A stretch of 64,000 bases of DNA from Coriobacteriaceae bacterium (GCA_902362275.1 CABIWB010000001.1:137396-201395), one strand, 5' to 3'; shown: positions 1 to 9,042, counted from the stretch's first letter. Program-made: numbers and translations. Notes: generated by a model from the sequence alone, not told the origin.

Positions 1-1
1 C

Positions 2-733
2 ACGACGCCGTTGAGCATTACGGCCGACGAAGTGCGTATGCGTCTCACTCAAGTCATGGCCGCGCTGGCGGCCGATGCGGGCATGCCGGGCGCACTTGTG
101 CCCACGGCTGCCGTGCTGAGCTGCGTGGTGCCGGCGCTCGAGCGCCCGTGGAAGACGGCGCTTTCCCGTACCTGCACGAGACGCGTACTCACCGTGGGGC
201 CGGGCCTCAAGACCGGCATGCCCGTGCATTACGACGACCCGGCCGAGATCGGCCCCGACCGCATCGCCGACGCCGTGGCGGCACGCGCCGTCTACGGCTC
301 TCCCTGCATCGTGATCGACTTGGGTACCACGACCAATATCGAGGTCATCGACGCGCGCGGCACCTTTGTGGGCGGCGTCATCGCGCCGGGTCTGGCGCTT
401 GGCGCCCGCTCGCTTTCGGCTGCTGCGGCGCGCCTGCCGCAGGTCGAGCCCTCGGCACCCGCGCATGTGATCGGTCGCAACACGCGCGAGGCCATGCGTT
501 CGGGCGTGGTTCTGGGCGAGGTGGCACGCATCGACGGCATGCTCGACATGGTGCTCGCCGAGATGCGCGCGACCAAGGCCGCGGGGGAGGGCGACGTTCC
601 CATCGTCATTACCGGCGACGACGCTGAGGCACTCGCGGCGTTGGTCGGCCACAGCCTGACGGTCGACGACGCGCTGACGCTGCGGGGTCTCGCCGAGCTC
701 TACCGCATCAACCAAAAGCCCCGCCGCGTGTAA
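2..733 (+). CDS. coaX: Type III pantothenate kinase (CoaX), 5'-truncated by window edge
   Basis: This is the C-terminal 243 residues of a type III pantothenate kinase, which phosphorylates pantothenate in the first step of coenzyme A synthesis in the cytosol. The frame is open to the first base, and the conserved N-terminal ATP-binding segment of about 10-20 residues must lie upstream. Visible family features are GPDRIADAVAA (normally G-A-D-R-I), the second phosphate-binding block IDLGTTTNIEVID, and the G-G-x-I-A-P-G-L loop. The second block usually reads GTATTFD, so this copy is divergent there. The TTG at position 11 is in frame but is probably not the true start, because family members extend further upstream. 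Confidence 0.85.
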   Translation, partial: TTPLSITADEVRMRLTQVMAALAADAGMPGALVPTAAVLSCVVPALERPWKTALSRTCTRRVLTVGPGLKTGMPVHYDDPAEIGPDRIADAVAARAVYGSPCIVIDLGTTTNIEVIDARGTFVGGVIAPGLALGARSLSAAAARLPQVEPSAPAHVIGRNTREAMRSGVVLGEVARIDGMLDMVLAEMRATKAAGEGDVPIVITGDDAEALAALVGHSLTVDDALTLRGLAELYRINQKPRRV

Positions 734-817
734 AAGTGAGGGCGCCGGTGGGACAAACGCCTCCACCTTTCACCTGCTACAATGGGTCAAACTATTGCGA
801 TTACGGAGGTGTCTGCC

Positions 818-1342
818 ATGTCGGACGATCTTCATCAAACTTCGTCAGGCAAGCGCCTGGACGTCATTAGCTGGGACGAGTTCTTTATGAGCGTGGCCAT
901 CGCCGCGCAGCGCCGCAGCAAGGACCCCAACACGCAGGTGGGTGCGTGCATCGCCAGCACCAACCACCGCATCCTTTCGGTGGGCTACAACGGTACACCC
1001 TCGGCGCTCAACGACGACTTTTTCCCGTGGGGTACGAGCGACGACCCGCTGCAGGACAAGCACAACTACGTGGTCCATGCCGAGGCAAACGCCGTGCTCA
1101 ACTACCGTGGCTCGCTCAAGGACCTCGAGGGTTCCACGGTCTACGTCACGCTGTTCCCGTGCCACGACTGCGCCAAGATTTTGGCGCAGGTGGGCGTGGG
1201 CGAGGTTGTCTACCTGGACAACAAGTACGCCGACACCGATGATGGACGCATCAGCCGCCGCATCCTCGATTCCTGTGGCATCAGCTACCGCCAGGTTATC
1301 GTCGATGTTCACATCGGCACCGAGGGGCAGGCTCAGCAGTAG
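818..1342 (+). CDS. Deoxycytidylate (dCMP) deaminase, ComEB-like
   Basis: A 174-residue zinc-dependent deaminase that probably converts dCMP to dUMP for dTMP synthesis. The zinc site is visible as HAEANAV (His ligand plus catalytic Glu) and PCHDC (two Cys ligands). NTQVGACI and the GYNG segment are typical of the dCMP deaminase family. The ATG at 818 is preferred over the in-frame ATG at 782, because GGAGGT (805-810) lies 7 nt ahead of it and the family begins near this point. A TACAAT hexamer at 778-783 could be a -10 element, but no convincing -35 was found. Confidence 0.9.
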   Translation: MSDDLHQTSSGKRLDVISWDEFFMSVAIAAQRRSKDPNTQVGACIASTNHRILSVGYNGTPSALNDDFFPWGTSDDPLQDKHNYVVHAEANAVLNYRGSLKDLEGSTVYVTLFPCHDCAKILAQVGVGEVVYLDNKYADTDDGRISRRILDSCGISYRQVIVDVHIGTEGQAQQ

Positions 1343-1376
1343 CGCGTGGCAACGCCAGCTGGCAACAAAAGGCAGC

Positions 1377-1402
1377 TAAAAGAGCCCCGTCCCAAATTGA
1401 CT
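1377..1402 (+). repeat. Dispersed GTCCCAAATT repeat (family A)
   Basis: A short intergenic sequence, taaaagag + 4 nt + gtcccaaattgact. Related copies lie at 10359, 35404, 40048, 48233, 55806 and 57120 in both orientations, always between genes. The conserved part is GTCCC followed by AAAT. Confidence 0.6.
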
Positions 1403-1514
1403 GCTCGTGAAAGTCGTGTCCGCGCGCATGGATGGCTCGTGAGCGGGTACATGGCTGTAGTAACATAGCCCCTGTCCGCGGGCGTGCCCGCGTTATTGTG
1501 AGAAAGGAGCCCCT

Positions 1515-1793
1515 GTGGCTGTTAACGAAGAGCTGCTTAAGAAGGTTCTTGAAGAGATTCGCCCCAACCTGCAGGCTGACGGCGGCGATATGGAGTATGT
1601 GGGCGTCGACGACGAGGGCGTCGTCCAGCTTGAGCTTCAGGGTGCCTGCGCCGGCTGCCCTATGAGCGCACTGACCCTGTCCATGGGTATCGAGCGTATC
1701 CTCAAGGAGCATGTGCCCGGCGTTACCCGTGTCGAGCAGGTCAATGCCTCCGGCGAGACCGACGACCTGTACGACGAGTACGCGCCGTTCTAA
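1515..1793 (+). CDS. NifU-like (Nfu) Fe-S cluster scaffold protein
   Basis: A 92-residue stand-alone Nfu domain that carries and delivers Fe-S clusters to apoproteins. The diagnostic CAGC motif (Cys45 and Cys48), which binds a bridging cluster between two monomers, is present, as is the typical N-terminal block RPNLQADGGD. The length matches single-domain Nfu proteins. The start is a GTG at 1515 behind AGAAAGGAG, which leaves about 6 nt to the start codon. The acidic C-terminal tail, about 15 residues, is not part of the fold. No suf or isc genes are nearby, so its assembly partners are elsewhere. Confidence 0.9.
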   Translation: MAVNEELLKKVLEEIRPNLQADGGDMEYVGVDDEGVVQLELQGACAGCPMSALTLSMGIERILKEHVPGVTRVEQVNASGETDDLYDEYAPF

Positions 1794-1902
1794 GATGCGA
1801 AAGCTGCGGACGGCATACTCCGCATAGACGTTACGCCCAAATATGCGGCTGCGAGCGCAAGGCCCGCGGCCGCATTTGTATGTAGGGAGTAGGAGGGTCG
1901 AC

Positions 1903-2724
1903 ATGCTCAACGACTTCTACCATATGCTTGATCCCGTCGCGATTTCGGCGGGGCCCATCACCATCTACTGGTACGGCTTGGCCTATGTGGTCGGAGCTCT
2001 GCTCACGGCGGTCGTCATGTATCGCACGCAGCGCCGCTGGGGTTTCGACATTACGGTCGACGACCTGACGAGCGTCGTGGTCGGTGTGGTCTTTGGCCTT
2101 ATCATTGGCGCCCGCCTGTTCTACGTCATTTTCTACGGCGACGGCTACTACTGGGCGCACCCGCTCGAGATCTTTGCCACCAATGAGGGCGGCATGAGCT
2201 TCCATGGCGGCTTGGTGGGCGGCATCTTGGGCGGCATCATCGTATGCCGCATGTATAAGCTCGACGCATGGACTTTGGCAGACCTTGCCGTCATTGGCGC
2301 GCCGCTGGCCTTGTGCCTGGGCCGTTGTGCCAATTTTGTCAACGGTGAGCTGTGGGGCAAGCCGACCGATCTGCCCTGGGGTGTGGTCTTTGGCGGCACC
2401 GCAGGCGATACGCCGCGTCACCCCTCCCAGCTCTACGAGGCATTTCTTGAGGGCATTGTGCTCTTTTGCATTTTGCAGGTGCTCAGCCGCAAAAAGCCGC
2501 TGCTACCCCAAGGCACGTTTATGGGCGTCTTTGTGATGGGCTACGGCATCGTTCGCTTCCTCGTCGAGTTCGTGCGCGTGCCCGATGCGCAGCTGGGCTA
2601 TCTGCTGGGCGGCGTCATCACCATGGGTCAGCTGCTGAGTCTTCCGCTCGTAATCGCGGGCCTGGCGCTCATCATCTTTGCTCGTCGCCGCAACCAGCCC
2701 CAGCGCGTCTACCTGGACGCCTAA
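1903..2724 (+). CDS. lgt: Prolipoprotein diacylglyceryl transferase
   Basis: A 273-residue polytopic membrane enzyme that moves diacylglycerol from phosphatidylglycerol onto the lipobox Cys of prolipoproteins. Diagnostic blocks are FHGGLVGG, with the essential His-Gly-Gly loop, and LGRCANFVNGELWG, the Lgt signature with the catalytic Arg and Asn-Gly-Glu. About seven hydrophobic segments can be seen. The ATG at 1903 is chosen because AGGAGG (1891-1896) precedes it and because Lgt proteins begin close to this hydrophobic stretch; an earlier ATG at 1843 adds 20 uncharacteristic residues. Two repeat hairpins follow the stop codon. Confidence 0.95.
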   Translation: MLNDFYHMLDPVAISAGPITIYWYGLAYVVGALLTAVVMYRTQRRWGFDITVDDLTSVVVGVVFGLIIGARLFYVIFYGDGYYWAHPLEIFATNEGGMSFHGGLVGGILGGIIVCRMYKLDAWTLADLAVIGAPLALCLGRCANFVNGELWGKPTDLPWGVVFGGTAGDTPRHPSQLYEAFLEGIVLFCILQVLSRKKPLLPQGTFMGVFVMGYGIVRFLVEFVRVPDAQLGYLLGGVITMGQLLSLPLVIAGLALIIFARRRNQPQRVYLDA

Positions 2725-2730
2725 CCACCA

Positions 2731-2769
2731 AAACCACCACAAAGGGGACAGGCGCCTTTGTGGTGGTTT
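2731..2769 (+). repeat. Perfect 15-bp hairpin with GGACAGG loop (family C)
   Basis: Arms 2731-2745 and 2755-2769 are perfectly complementary around a 9-nt loop, ggacaggcg. It sits 6 nt after the lgt stop. The short T run at its end is weak, so it may end transcripts, but its core matches hairpins at 5053, 41752 and the 55-bp family B elements, whose stems differ. Confidence 0.75.
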
Positions 2770-2792
2770 GCTGGGCAACGATGACAGAACCG

Positions 2793-2847
2793 TAACGTTT
2801 CCCCAGATAAAACCTGCCAAAATAAACCTGTCCCTTTTTGGCAGGTT
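2793..2847 (-). repeat. 55-bp dispersed repeat with hairpin (family B), copy 1
   Basis: The reverse complement of this segment is nearly identical to 7663-7717 and clearly related to 34165-34219. Its internal arms aacctgccaaaa and ttttggcaggtt form a 12-bp stem around a core containing gggacagg. Confidence 0.75.
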
Positions 2848-2867
2848 TCTAGAAAGGCTTTCGGACT

Positions 2868-5051
2868 GTGAAGGATTCCGATCTCTCCACAACGGCTGCG
2901 CGCGACGCTGCCCGCATCGTCTGGTTTAAGCGCTACCCCGCCAAGCAGACGCTCATCGCATTTTTGCTCGCGCTGTTGGCGACCACGGCGTTTTCCATCG
3001 ATCCCGCCCCGGTGTCGAGCAACGCAGTCTTGGCGATTGACCCCAAAGCCTCGGGCATGCTGTACGTGTGCTACGAGGTGCTCCTCTCGTTTGCCGGCCA
3101 TACCGACGCGGTCATGCTGCTTGCGCTTGCCTGCCTGCTCACTCTGCCGTTTCGCTACGTGTTCTTTGGCCGTGGCGACACCTGGCGCCCATCGATCATT
3201 CTGCCGTCGCTGTTCTTCGCCATCTGCATGGTGTTCGGCCGCAGCTACGATCTCACCGACTCGGCCGAGATTGTCCTTGGCGACAAAGCTCGCATCATCT
3301 GCGCCTGGATTGGCGGCGCGGGCTGGATGCTCCTAGCGATCGTGGCTTTCTATCTGGCTTTTGAGTGCCTGGATTGGCTGAGCTCCCGACGCATCCCGTT
3401 TTCCGAGGCGCACTTTGGCCGCATATGGCGCGTTGCCCACGCTGGGCTCTCAAAGCATCCCTTTGCCAGGCCCTTCCTGGTGCTTATGATCGCCTGGGCA
3501 CCCACGCTCATCGCTTCGCTACCCGGCCTTTTTATGGGAGATACGGGTGCGCAGATTCGCCAGTGGTTCAACTACCCCAACGGCACGAGTGACTACCTGC
3601 GTCTGCTCAATCCCAATGTGTTACTCAACGGACATCACCCCGTGGTGCACACGGCTATCATCGGTTCGTGCGTCCAGCTGGGGCTTTCACTGTTCAACAG
3701 CGCCAACGCAGGTCTTGCCATCTACACTTGCACTCAGTTCGTCATTACGGCTGCCTGCATGGCCTATTCCATTTCGTCGCTGCGCAAACTGGGCGTGAGC
3801 CTGCCGGTTCGCGGTGCGATCCTGCTGTTCTTTGCGTTTATGCCGATGTTCTCTAACTACGCGGCGCTGCTCACCAAAGACGTGCTGTTCGCCGACGCGT
3901 TTTTAGTGCTGTTGGTGCAGACCGTGAAGCTCGTGGCCTGCGGCTTGCCCCGTCGCGATGCCAATGCCGAGCGTGCGGGCGAACAGAGGCCCGTTCTCTT
4001 TGCGCGCCACGACTGGCTGCTGCTCGCTCTGGGCGCCATGGGTTCCACGTTTCTGCGCAACGGCGGCCTGGTGTTTCCCCTGGCGGCATGCGTAATCGCG
4101 GCGGCGTTTTGCGCATGGGACGCGCATGTGGCTCGTCGTGCAGCCAAGCAGACTGGTACTGCGCCTTTGGGCGCCATCCCGCGTTTCCGCTGGGTTGGTG
4201 TTCTCGCGGTGCTCGCGCTCTGCCTTGCCTCTAATATGTACTTCACCAAGGTCTTTATGCCGGCGCACGATATCACGCCTGGTTCCAAGCGCGAAATCCT
4301 CTCGATTCCGTTCCAGCAGACGGCTCGTTTCGTCCAAAAGCACGACGGCCTCAACTCGGGCGTCAACCCCACGGTTAAGGAGGACGGCACCATCGTGGAG
4401 GCTCCTTGCGACGGTTCGGTGACCGACGAAGAGCGTGCCGTGATCGACCGGGTGCTCAAGTACGAAAATCTGGGCCGCCGTTACAACCCGGATAAGTCGG
4501 ACGCCGTCAAAAATTGCTTTAACGAGTACGCCTCGCAGGAGGACATCGATGCCTATTTTGAGGTCTGGGCGCAGATGTTCAAAAAGGATTCCGAGTGTTA
4601 TATCTCGGCGCTCATCAATAACTATTACGGCTACTTTTATCCGAGTGCCCGCGATGCGTGGGTCTACAGCACGGCGCGCAGTGCCGAGATCATGGCGCGT
4701 CCCGACAACCTCAAGTACTTCGACTTCCATCCGGTTGACAGCAACGCGGTGCGCTGGTGTGACCACCTGATCAATCTGTACCGTGTGGCGGTGCAGCGCA
4801 TCCCGTTTATTTCGCTCACCATGAGCTCGGCCACCTATGTGTGGATCATGATCGCCGTGGTGGTCTACCTGCTGCGTCGTCATTCATGGCGTGCGCTGGC
4901 GATCTGGGTGCCGCTGTTGGGGGTGCTCGCCGTGTGCCTGATTGGTCCGTGCAACGGCTCGACCTACATGCGCTACCTGTATCCGGTCATCGCTTGCATG
5001 CCCTTCGCCATCGGCGCCACCGTTACCCGCAGCGACTTCCTCTGGTCCTAA
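2868..5051 (+). CDS. Large polytopic membrane protein, DUF6020-like (possible GT-C-type glycosyltransferase)
   Basis: A 727-residue integral membrane protein with roughly a dozen hydrophobic segments and two long hydrophilic loops, at about residues 215-260 and 470-630. The first loop has GLFMGDTGAQIRQWF followed by HHPVVHT, a pattern recalled from the DUF6020 family of Gram-positive bacteria. Its acidic residue and His pair resemble the catalytic face of lipid-linked-sugar glycosyltransferases, but that role is inference. The start is a GTG at 2868 behind AGAAAGG. It stands alone between repeats on both sides; no cell-wall or polysaccharide genes adjoin it to suggest a substrate. Confidence 0.7.
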   Translation: MKDSDLSTTAARDAARIVWFKRYPAKQTLIAFLLALLATTAFSIDPAPVSSNAVLAIDPKASGMLYVCYEVLLSFAGHTDAVMLLALACLLTLPFRYVFFGRGDTWRPSIILPSLFFAICMVFGRSYDLTDSAEIVLGDKARIICAWIGGAGWMLLAIVAFYLAFECLDWLSSRRIPFSEAHFGRIWRVAHAGLSKHPFARPFLVLMIAWAPTLIASLPGLFMGDTGAQIRQWFNYPNGTSDYLRLLNPNVLLNGHHPVVHTAIIGSCVQLGLSLFNSANAGLAIYTCTQFVITAACMAYSISSLRKLGVSLPVRGAILLFFAFMPMFSNYAALLTKDVLFADAFLVLLVQTVKLVACGLPRRDANAERAGEQRPVLFARHDWLLLALGAMGSTFLRNGGLVFPLAACVIAAAFCAWDAHVARRAAKQTGTAPLGAIPRFRWVGVLAVLALCLASNMYFTKVFMPAHDITPGSKREILSIPFQQTARFVQKHDGLNSGVNPTVKEDGTIVEAPCDGSVTDEERAVIDRVLKYENLGRRYNPDKSDAVKNCFNEYASQEDIDAYFEVWAQMFKKDSECYISALINNYYGYFYPSARDAWVYSTARSAEIMARPDNLKYFDFHPVDSNAVRWCDHLINLYRVAVQRIPFISLTMSSATYVWIMIAVVVYLLRRHSWRALAIWVPLLGVLAVCLIGPCNGSTYMRYLYPVIACMPFAIGATVTRSDFLWS

Positions 5052-5052
5052 C

Positions 5053-5085
5053 TTGGTGCATTGGGGTCAGGTTTCTTTACACCAA
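5053..5085 (+). repeat. Hairpin repeat with GGGGTCAGGTT core (family C)
   Basis: It begins 2 nt after the stop of the preceding gene. Arms ttggtg and caccaa flank a core of ggggtcaggtt. A close relative, with slightly longer arms, follows the thrE stop at 41752-41784. Confidence 0.7.
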
Positions 5086-5215
5086 AGGGGGCATCGTCAC
5101 GTCGCCTTCATTTTGGGGTTTATCTCGCAGGCTAGTAGGTATATCATAACGACGTTTGTTTATATTGCCCGAGCATTTGCGCTGGGCTTTAGGTCGAAAC
5201 CGATAGGAGACACGT

Positions 5216-6022
5216 ATGTCCGGACACTCTAAGTGGGCCACAACCAAGCATCGTAAGGGCGCGCAGGACGCCAAGCGTTCCGCCCTCTTCTCCAAGCTCA
5301 GCCGCAACATCACCGTTGCTGCCCGTCTCGGCGGTGACCCGCTGCCCGAGAACAACGCCAGCCTCGCCGCTGCCGTTGCCAAGGCCAAGGCTCAGTCCAT
5401 GCCTAAGGACAAGATCAAGTCCGCTATCGACAAGGCTTTTGGTTCGGGTGCTGACGCCGCCGTCTACGAGAACATCGTGTACGAGGGCTACGGTCCCGCG
5501 GGTGTCGCCGTCTACGTCGACTGCCTGACCGACAACCGCAACCGTACCGCCGCTGATGTCCGTTCCGCCTTCTCCCACGCTGGTGGCAACCTGGGCACCT
5601 CTGGCTCCGTCGCCTTCCAGTTTGAGCGCAAGGGCCAGATCGTCGTCGCCAAGGAGATCCTGGACGAGAACGCCAAGAAGGAGACCATGATCGCCAACGG
5701 TGCTGCCGGTGACGAGGATGAGTTCATGATGGCCATCGCCGAGGCCGGTGGCGAGGACTACGAGGACGCCGGCGAGGAGTGGATCGTCTGGACTACCGCC
5801 AACGAGGTCATGGCTGTCTCCAAGGCGCTCGAGGAGCAGGGCGTCCAGGTCAAGGGCTCCGAGACCACCATGGTCCCGACCACCCCGACCGAGGTCTCCG
5901 GCGCCGACGCCAAGAAGGTTCAGCGCCTCATCGACCGTCTTGAGGAGCTCGATGACGTCCAGGACGTCTACAGCACCATGGACATGACCGACGAGGTCAT
6001 CGCTGCCCTCGAGGAGGAGTAG
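5216..6022 (+). CDS. YebC/PmpR family protein (translation or transcription regulator)
   Basis: A 268-residue YebC-family protein. The family was described as DNA-binding regulators, and some members were later shown to help ribosomes through proline-rich stretches; which applies here is unknown. The N-terminal block MSGHSKWATTKHRKGAQD and the YEGYGPAGVA motif are diagnostic. It is about 20 residues longer than most members, from extra acidic sequence in the last third. The ATG at 5216 follows ATAGGAGA. A terminator-like hairpin lies downstream at 6092. In many genomes yebC neighbours ruvC, but not here. Confidence 0.92.
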   Translation: MSGHSKWATTKHRKGAQDAKRSALFSKLSRNITVAARLGGDPLPENNASLAAAVAKAKAQSMPKDKIKSAIDKAFGSGADAAVYENIVYEGYGPAGVAVYVDCLTDNRNRTAADVRSAFSHAGGNLGTSGSVAFQFERKGQIVVAKEILDENAKKETMIANGAAGDEDEFMMAIAEAGGEDYEDAGEEWIVWTTANEVMAVSKALEEQGVQVKGSETTMVPTTPTEVSGADAKKVQRLIDRLEELDDVQDVYSTMDMTDEVIAALEEE

Positions 6023-6091
6023 CGCCAGCACGGATTGAGCCGTGCATATCTGGGCATAATGAAGCGAGCATGCAAGCCTCGTGGAATAGAT

Positions 6092-6133
6092 GAGCCGGAT
6101 CCGCGTGCGTATAGCACCGGACCCGGCTCTTTT
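6092..6133 (+). terminator. Rho-independent terminator after yebC
   Basis: Arms 6092-6103 and 6118-6129 pair over 12 bp with one mismatch and are followed by TTTT. A TATAAT hexamer (6133-6138) directly after it could serve as the -10 of the amaP operon, but no good -35 is present. Confidence 0.75.
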
Positions 6134-6188
6134 ATAATGATGCGAACCGTTTTGCATTTCGAGAGCCGAGATTTGAAGGGAGCGCCGC

Positions 6189-6734
6189 GTGCGCGTACTC
6201 AAACGAGCCCTAGCGATCGTGTATCTTGCCGCCACCATCGTGGCGCTGGGTACGCTTTTCTGCCAGTTTTGGGGTCCGTATACGTATCGCTTTATGCTGC
6301 TGATGCGCGACCCCATGCCGCGCATCGTCGTGACGGCGTGTGCCGGCGTCGTGGCGTTTGGCGTACTGCTGAGCTTTTTCCGCCTGATGTTCGCCCGTCG
6401 CGAGCCGTCCTGCGTGCATCCGGCGGGGGAGCGCAATATCGAGGTTACCCTTGCGGCGCTTTCTTCGTGCGCCAGGGTTGCTGCCGAGCGCGACGACCGC
6501 GTGATGGTCGAGCATGTCGAGGCCCGCGTCCAAGGCCCCGACGATTCGCACGTCCGTTTTAAGGTCGAGGCTATCGCGCTTGACGATAAGGACGTGGCAT
6601 CTCTGGCTACCGCGATGCAGCAGCGCATCGAAGAAGCCTGCGATACCATGCTCGGCGCGCCGGGTACGACCGCGCGCGTCCGTTTTTTGCCGTCCAAGAC
6701 TACCGTCCAGACCGTGGAGGTTTCCGGTGAGTGA
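6189..6734 (+). CDS. amaP: AmaP-like alkaline-shock membrane anchor protein
   Basis: A 181-residue protein with two hydrophobic helices near the N-terminus (about residues 7-28 and 45-67) and a soluble C-terminal domain. In Staphylococcus, AmaP anchors Asp23 at the membrane. The call rests on topology, length and operon context: it is followed by a DUF2273 protein and an Asp23/Gls24 protein, the conserved order. The start is a GTG at 6189 after GAAGGGAG. Its stop overlaps the next start by 8 nt, so the two are probably translationally coupled. Confidence 0.75.
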   Translation: MRVLKRALAIVYLAATIVALGTLFCQFWGPYTYRFMLLMRDPMPRIVVTACAGVVAFGVLLSFFRLMFARREPSCVHPAGERNIEVTLAALSSCARVAAERDDRVMVEHVEARVQGPDDSHVRFKVEAIALDDKDVASLATAMQQRIEEACDTMLGAPGTTARVRFLPSKTTVQTVEVSGE

Positions 6735-7104
6735 TACCAATCAAGATAAGACCGCTCGTACGCCGCGTCTGACGATTGACCAGAGCGCCACGCCGGCGAG
6801 CGAACCTGTCGATTCCAAAGCAGAGACAACCGAGTTACAAGAAGCGGCAGCCGCGGATTTTGACGAGGCTGTGGGTCTCATCAAGGGTACGGGTGCTGCC
6901 ATCTGGAGCTATGCTGTGCGTCATCCCAACACCACGCTCGGCGCCGTCGCCGGCTTTATCCTCGCCGTGTTGGTGCTCACGTTGGGCCTGTGGGACACGC
7001 TCGTCATTGCATTCTTCGTGCTGATCGGCGCTGTGATCGGCCAAATTCGCGACGGCGAGAACGGGATCGTCAACTTCTTCGGCCGTCTGTTTAGCGGCCG
7101 CTAA
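6727..7104 (+). CDS. DUF2273 family small membrane protein
   Basis: A 125-residue protein with a disordered acidic N-terminus of about 65 residues, then two hydrophobic segments in the last 60. The segment NTTLGAVAGFILAVLVLTLG and the IGQIRDGENGIVNFF tail match DUF2273 proteins of the Asp23 operon. The GTG at 6727 is chosen because GGAGG (6717-6721) precedes it. It overlaps the end of amaP by 8 nt. Its molecular role is not known; family members probably help place Asp23/AmaP at the envelope. Confidence 0.8.
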   Translation: MSDTNQDKTARTPRLTIDQSATPASEPVDSKAETTELQEAAAADFDEAVGLIKGTGAAIWSYAVRHPNTTLGAVAGFILAVLVLTLGLWDTLVIAFFVLIGAVIGQIRDGENGIVNFFGRLFSGR

Positions 7105-7148
7105 TATGTATTCGACTGTCGCATCCGCGGCAGGCATAAGGAGGAACC

Positions 7149-7664
7149 ATGGCTTTTAATACGAAGGTCGATGTAGCCGATACCGAGCTCGAGGAGAACG
7201 AGGCGGTCGTCGCCGAAGCTGAGGATGTGACGCTCGAGGACGAGGCTCTCGTCGAGGCCGAGTCCGATACGGATGAGGACGACGAGGAAGCGGACGAGTC
7301 CGAGGACTCGCTGACCTATTCCAACGGTGTGATCGAGAAGATCGTTGCCATGGCCACCCGCGAGGTTCCGCACGTTCTGGGCATGAAGGGTAACCTCATG
7401 CACTTTGTGCAGGAGCAGTTTGGTGCCGAGAATCTGACCAAGGGCGTGACGGTCGAGGTCACCGATGACAATCGCGTGGTCGTCAACATCTCCGTCATCA
7501 TCGAGTACGGCGCCTATGCGCCCGCGATCTTCGACGATGTCAAGGCACGTGTCACCGAGCGCCTTGCCGCGATGACCGGCCTTGAGGTGGCGGGCGTCAA
7601 CCTGCGCATCGAGGATGTCATCACTCCCGAGGAGTATGAGCGCCGCACCAGCCAGCACGAATAA
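7149..7664 (+). CDS. asp23: Asp23/Gls24 family envelope stress response protein
   Basis: A 171-residue cytosolic protein, abundant under alkaline or envelope stress in Firmicutes, that associates with the membrane through AmaP. The first 50 residues are very acidic, with long Glu/Asp runs. The Asp23 domain follows, with the recognisable YSNGVIEKIVAMATREV start and VEVTDDNRVVVNISVIIEYG core. The ATG at 7149 follows AAGGAGGAA. It ends the amaP-DUF2273-asp23 operon. Its TAA stop overlaps the first bases of a dispersed 55-bp repeat. Confidence 0.9.
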   Translation: MAFNTKVDVADTELEENEAVVAEAEDVTLEDEALVEAESDTDEDDEEADESEDSLTYSNGVIEKIVAMATREVPHVLGMKGNLMHFVQEQFGAENLTKGVTVEVTDDNRVVVNISVIIEYGAYAPAIFDDVKARVTERLAAMTGLEVAGVNLRIEDVITPEEYERRTSQHE

Positions 7665-7717
7665 CCTTCCAAAAAGGGATAGGTTTGTTTTGGCAGGTTT
7701 TATCTGCGAAAACGTTA
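7663..7717 (+). repeat. 55-bp dispersed repeat (family B), copy 2, overlapping a stop codon
   Basis: Nearly identical to the reverse complement of 2793-2847. The first two bases are the last two of the asp23 TAA. Stem arms aaccttccaaaa and ttttggcaggtt enclose the core gggataggtt; the segment ends tatctgcgaaaacgtta. Confidence 0.75.
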
Positions 7718-7757
7718 AACGGCCGACCGCGCAAGCAAAAGCGTGGCCGGCCGTTTT
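7718..7757 (+). terminator. Rho-independent terminator of the asp23 operon
   Basis: A GC-rich hairpin (aacggccgac... paired with ...gtggccggccgtt, two mismatches) is followed by TTTTTAT. It lies directly after repeat copy 2. Confidence 0.8.
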
Positions 7758-7870
7758 TATATGCTCCCGATGTAGTCATACCGCTCGTCTAACTAGGGGT
7801 TGCAATCGTCGCGTTCCGCGTTACTCTAATGGGCGCATTGCTTCCAAATTGTTAACGAGGGGTTGCCGTA

Positions 7871-8893
7871 ATGGCCGACGAGCACGAAACAGAAAGCAAG
7901 GCATGGGCAATTGAGGTCGCTGCGGCAAAGGCGGCGTCGCGTGCTGCCGAGGAGGTGCATCGTCCTCCCGTAGTGCCGATGGAGCGCGTGGTCGATCGCG
8001 ATGTTATCGAGCGAGGCGAGCGCGCTGGTCGCAAGCGCAGCCAGGAGCCGGGCTTTCCGCGCTTTTTTGCCGAGCTCAATTTGGGCCTGATCCTCACGGC
8101 CTTTGCCATCGTCGCGTTTAAAACCCCTAATCACTTTGCTTTTGGCGGCACCTCGGGCGTGTCGGTCATTCTGTCCACGCTGTTCCCGACCCTGCCCGTC
8201 GGCGTTTTTATGTGGATTATCAACGCGGTCCTGGTCGTTCTGGGCTTTATTTTTTTGGAGCGCAAGGCAATCCTGTGGAGTGTCTTTGCCTCGTTTGCGC
8301 TGTCCGCCTATGTTTCGCTGTTTGAGCTCTTTATTCCGACCGATGTCTCGATGACGGGCGATATGTGGCTTGACCTGTGCTTTGCCGTGATTCTGCCGGC
8401 GCTCGGCAGCGCTATCGTCTTTGATATTGGCGCCTCGACGGGCGGCACGGACATTCTCGCCATGATCCTCAAACGCCGCACGACGCTCGAGATTGGCCGC
8501 GCCCTGCTGTTGGTCGATATCGGCATCGTGACCATCGCGGCCTTCTTGTACGGTCCGCGCGTCGGTCTGTATTGCGTGCTTGGCCTGTTTGCCAAGACGC
8601 TTGTGGTCGACAAAGCCATTGAGAGCATTCACCTTCGTAAGGTCTGCACGGTCATTTGCTCCGAGCCCCTTAAGGTCGAGGAGTTTATCGTCAAGCATCT
8701 CAACCGTACGGCGACTATCAGCCGCGGCTACGGTGCTTTCTCGGGCAAGTGCGTGACGGTGATTATGAGCGTGCTGAGTCGTCGCGAGGCCGTGCAACTG
8801 CGTCGCTACGCGCGCGAGATCGATCCGGGTGCCTTTATCACGATTGTTGACAGCTCCGAGATCGTCGGCAAGGGCTTCCGCGGAACGAACTAA
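7871..8893 (+). CDS. YitT family membrane protein (DUF161 + DUF2179)
   Basis: A 340-residue protein. An unusually long charged N-terminus (about 65 residues) precedes five or so hydrophobic segments carrying the YitT block FGGTSGVSVIL and the GASTGGTDILAMIL loop. A C-terminal DUF2179 domain follows (from about residue 250, ending VDSSEIVGKGFRG). Function in this family is unproven. The ATG at 7871 follows GAGGGG, and it stands as a single gene. Confidence 0.88.
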   Translation: MADEHETESKAWAIEVAAAKAASRAAEEVHRPPVVPMERVVDRDVIERGERAGRKRSQEPGFPRFFAELNLGLILTAFAIVAFKTPNHFAFGGTSGVSVILSTLFPTLPVGVFMWIINAVLVVLGFIFLERKAILWSVFASFALSAYVSLFELFIPTDVSMTGDMWLDLCFAVILPALGSAIVFDIGASTGGTDILAMILKRRTTLEIGRALLLVDIGIVTIAAFLYGPRVGLYCVLGLFAKTLVVDKAIESIHLRKVCTVICSEPLKVEEFIVKHLNRTATISRGYGAFSGKCVTVIMSVLSRREAVQLRRYAREIDPGAFITIVDSSEIVGKGFRGTN

Positions 8894-9042
8894 CGCAGAC
8901 GTATTCAACGAACCGCCTGCCGGCGCCGTGTACCTTGCAAATCGGTCATCTTTGAGTATTTGACCCCACATTGGGCAATAATGATGCTAAAGACATCGTT
9001 TGCGATCCAAGTGATTCGTTCAAGATACGAAGGGATGATTCT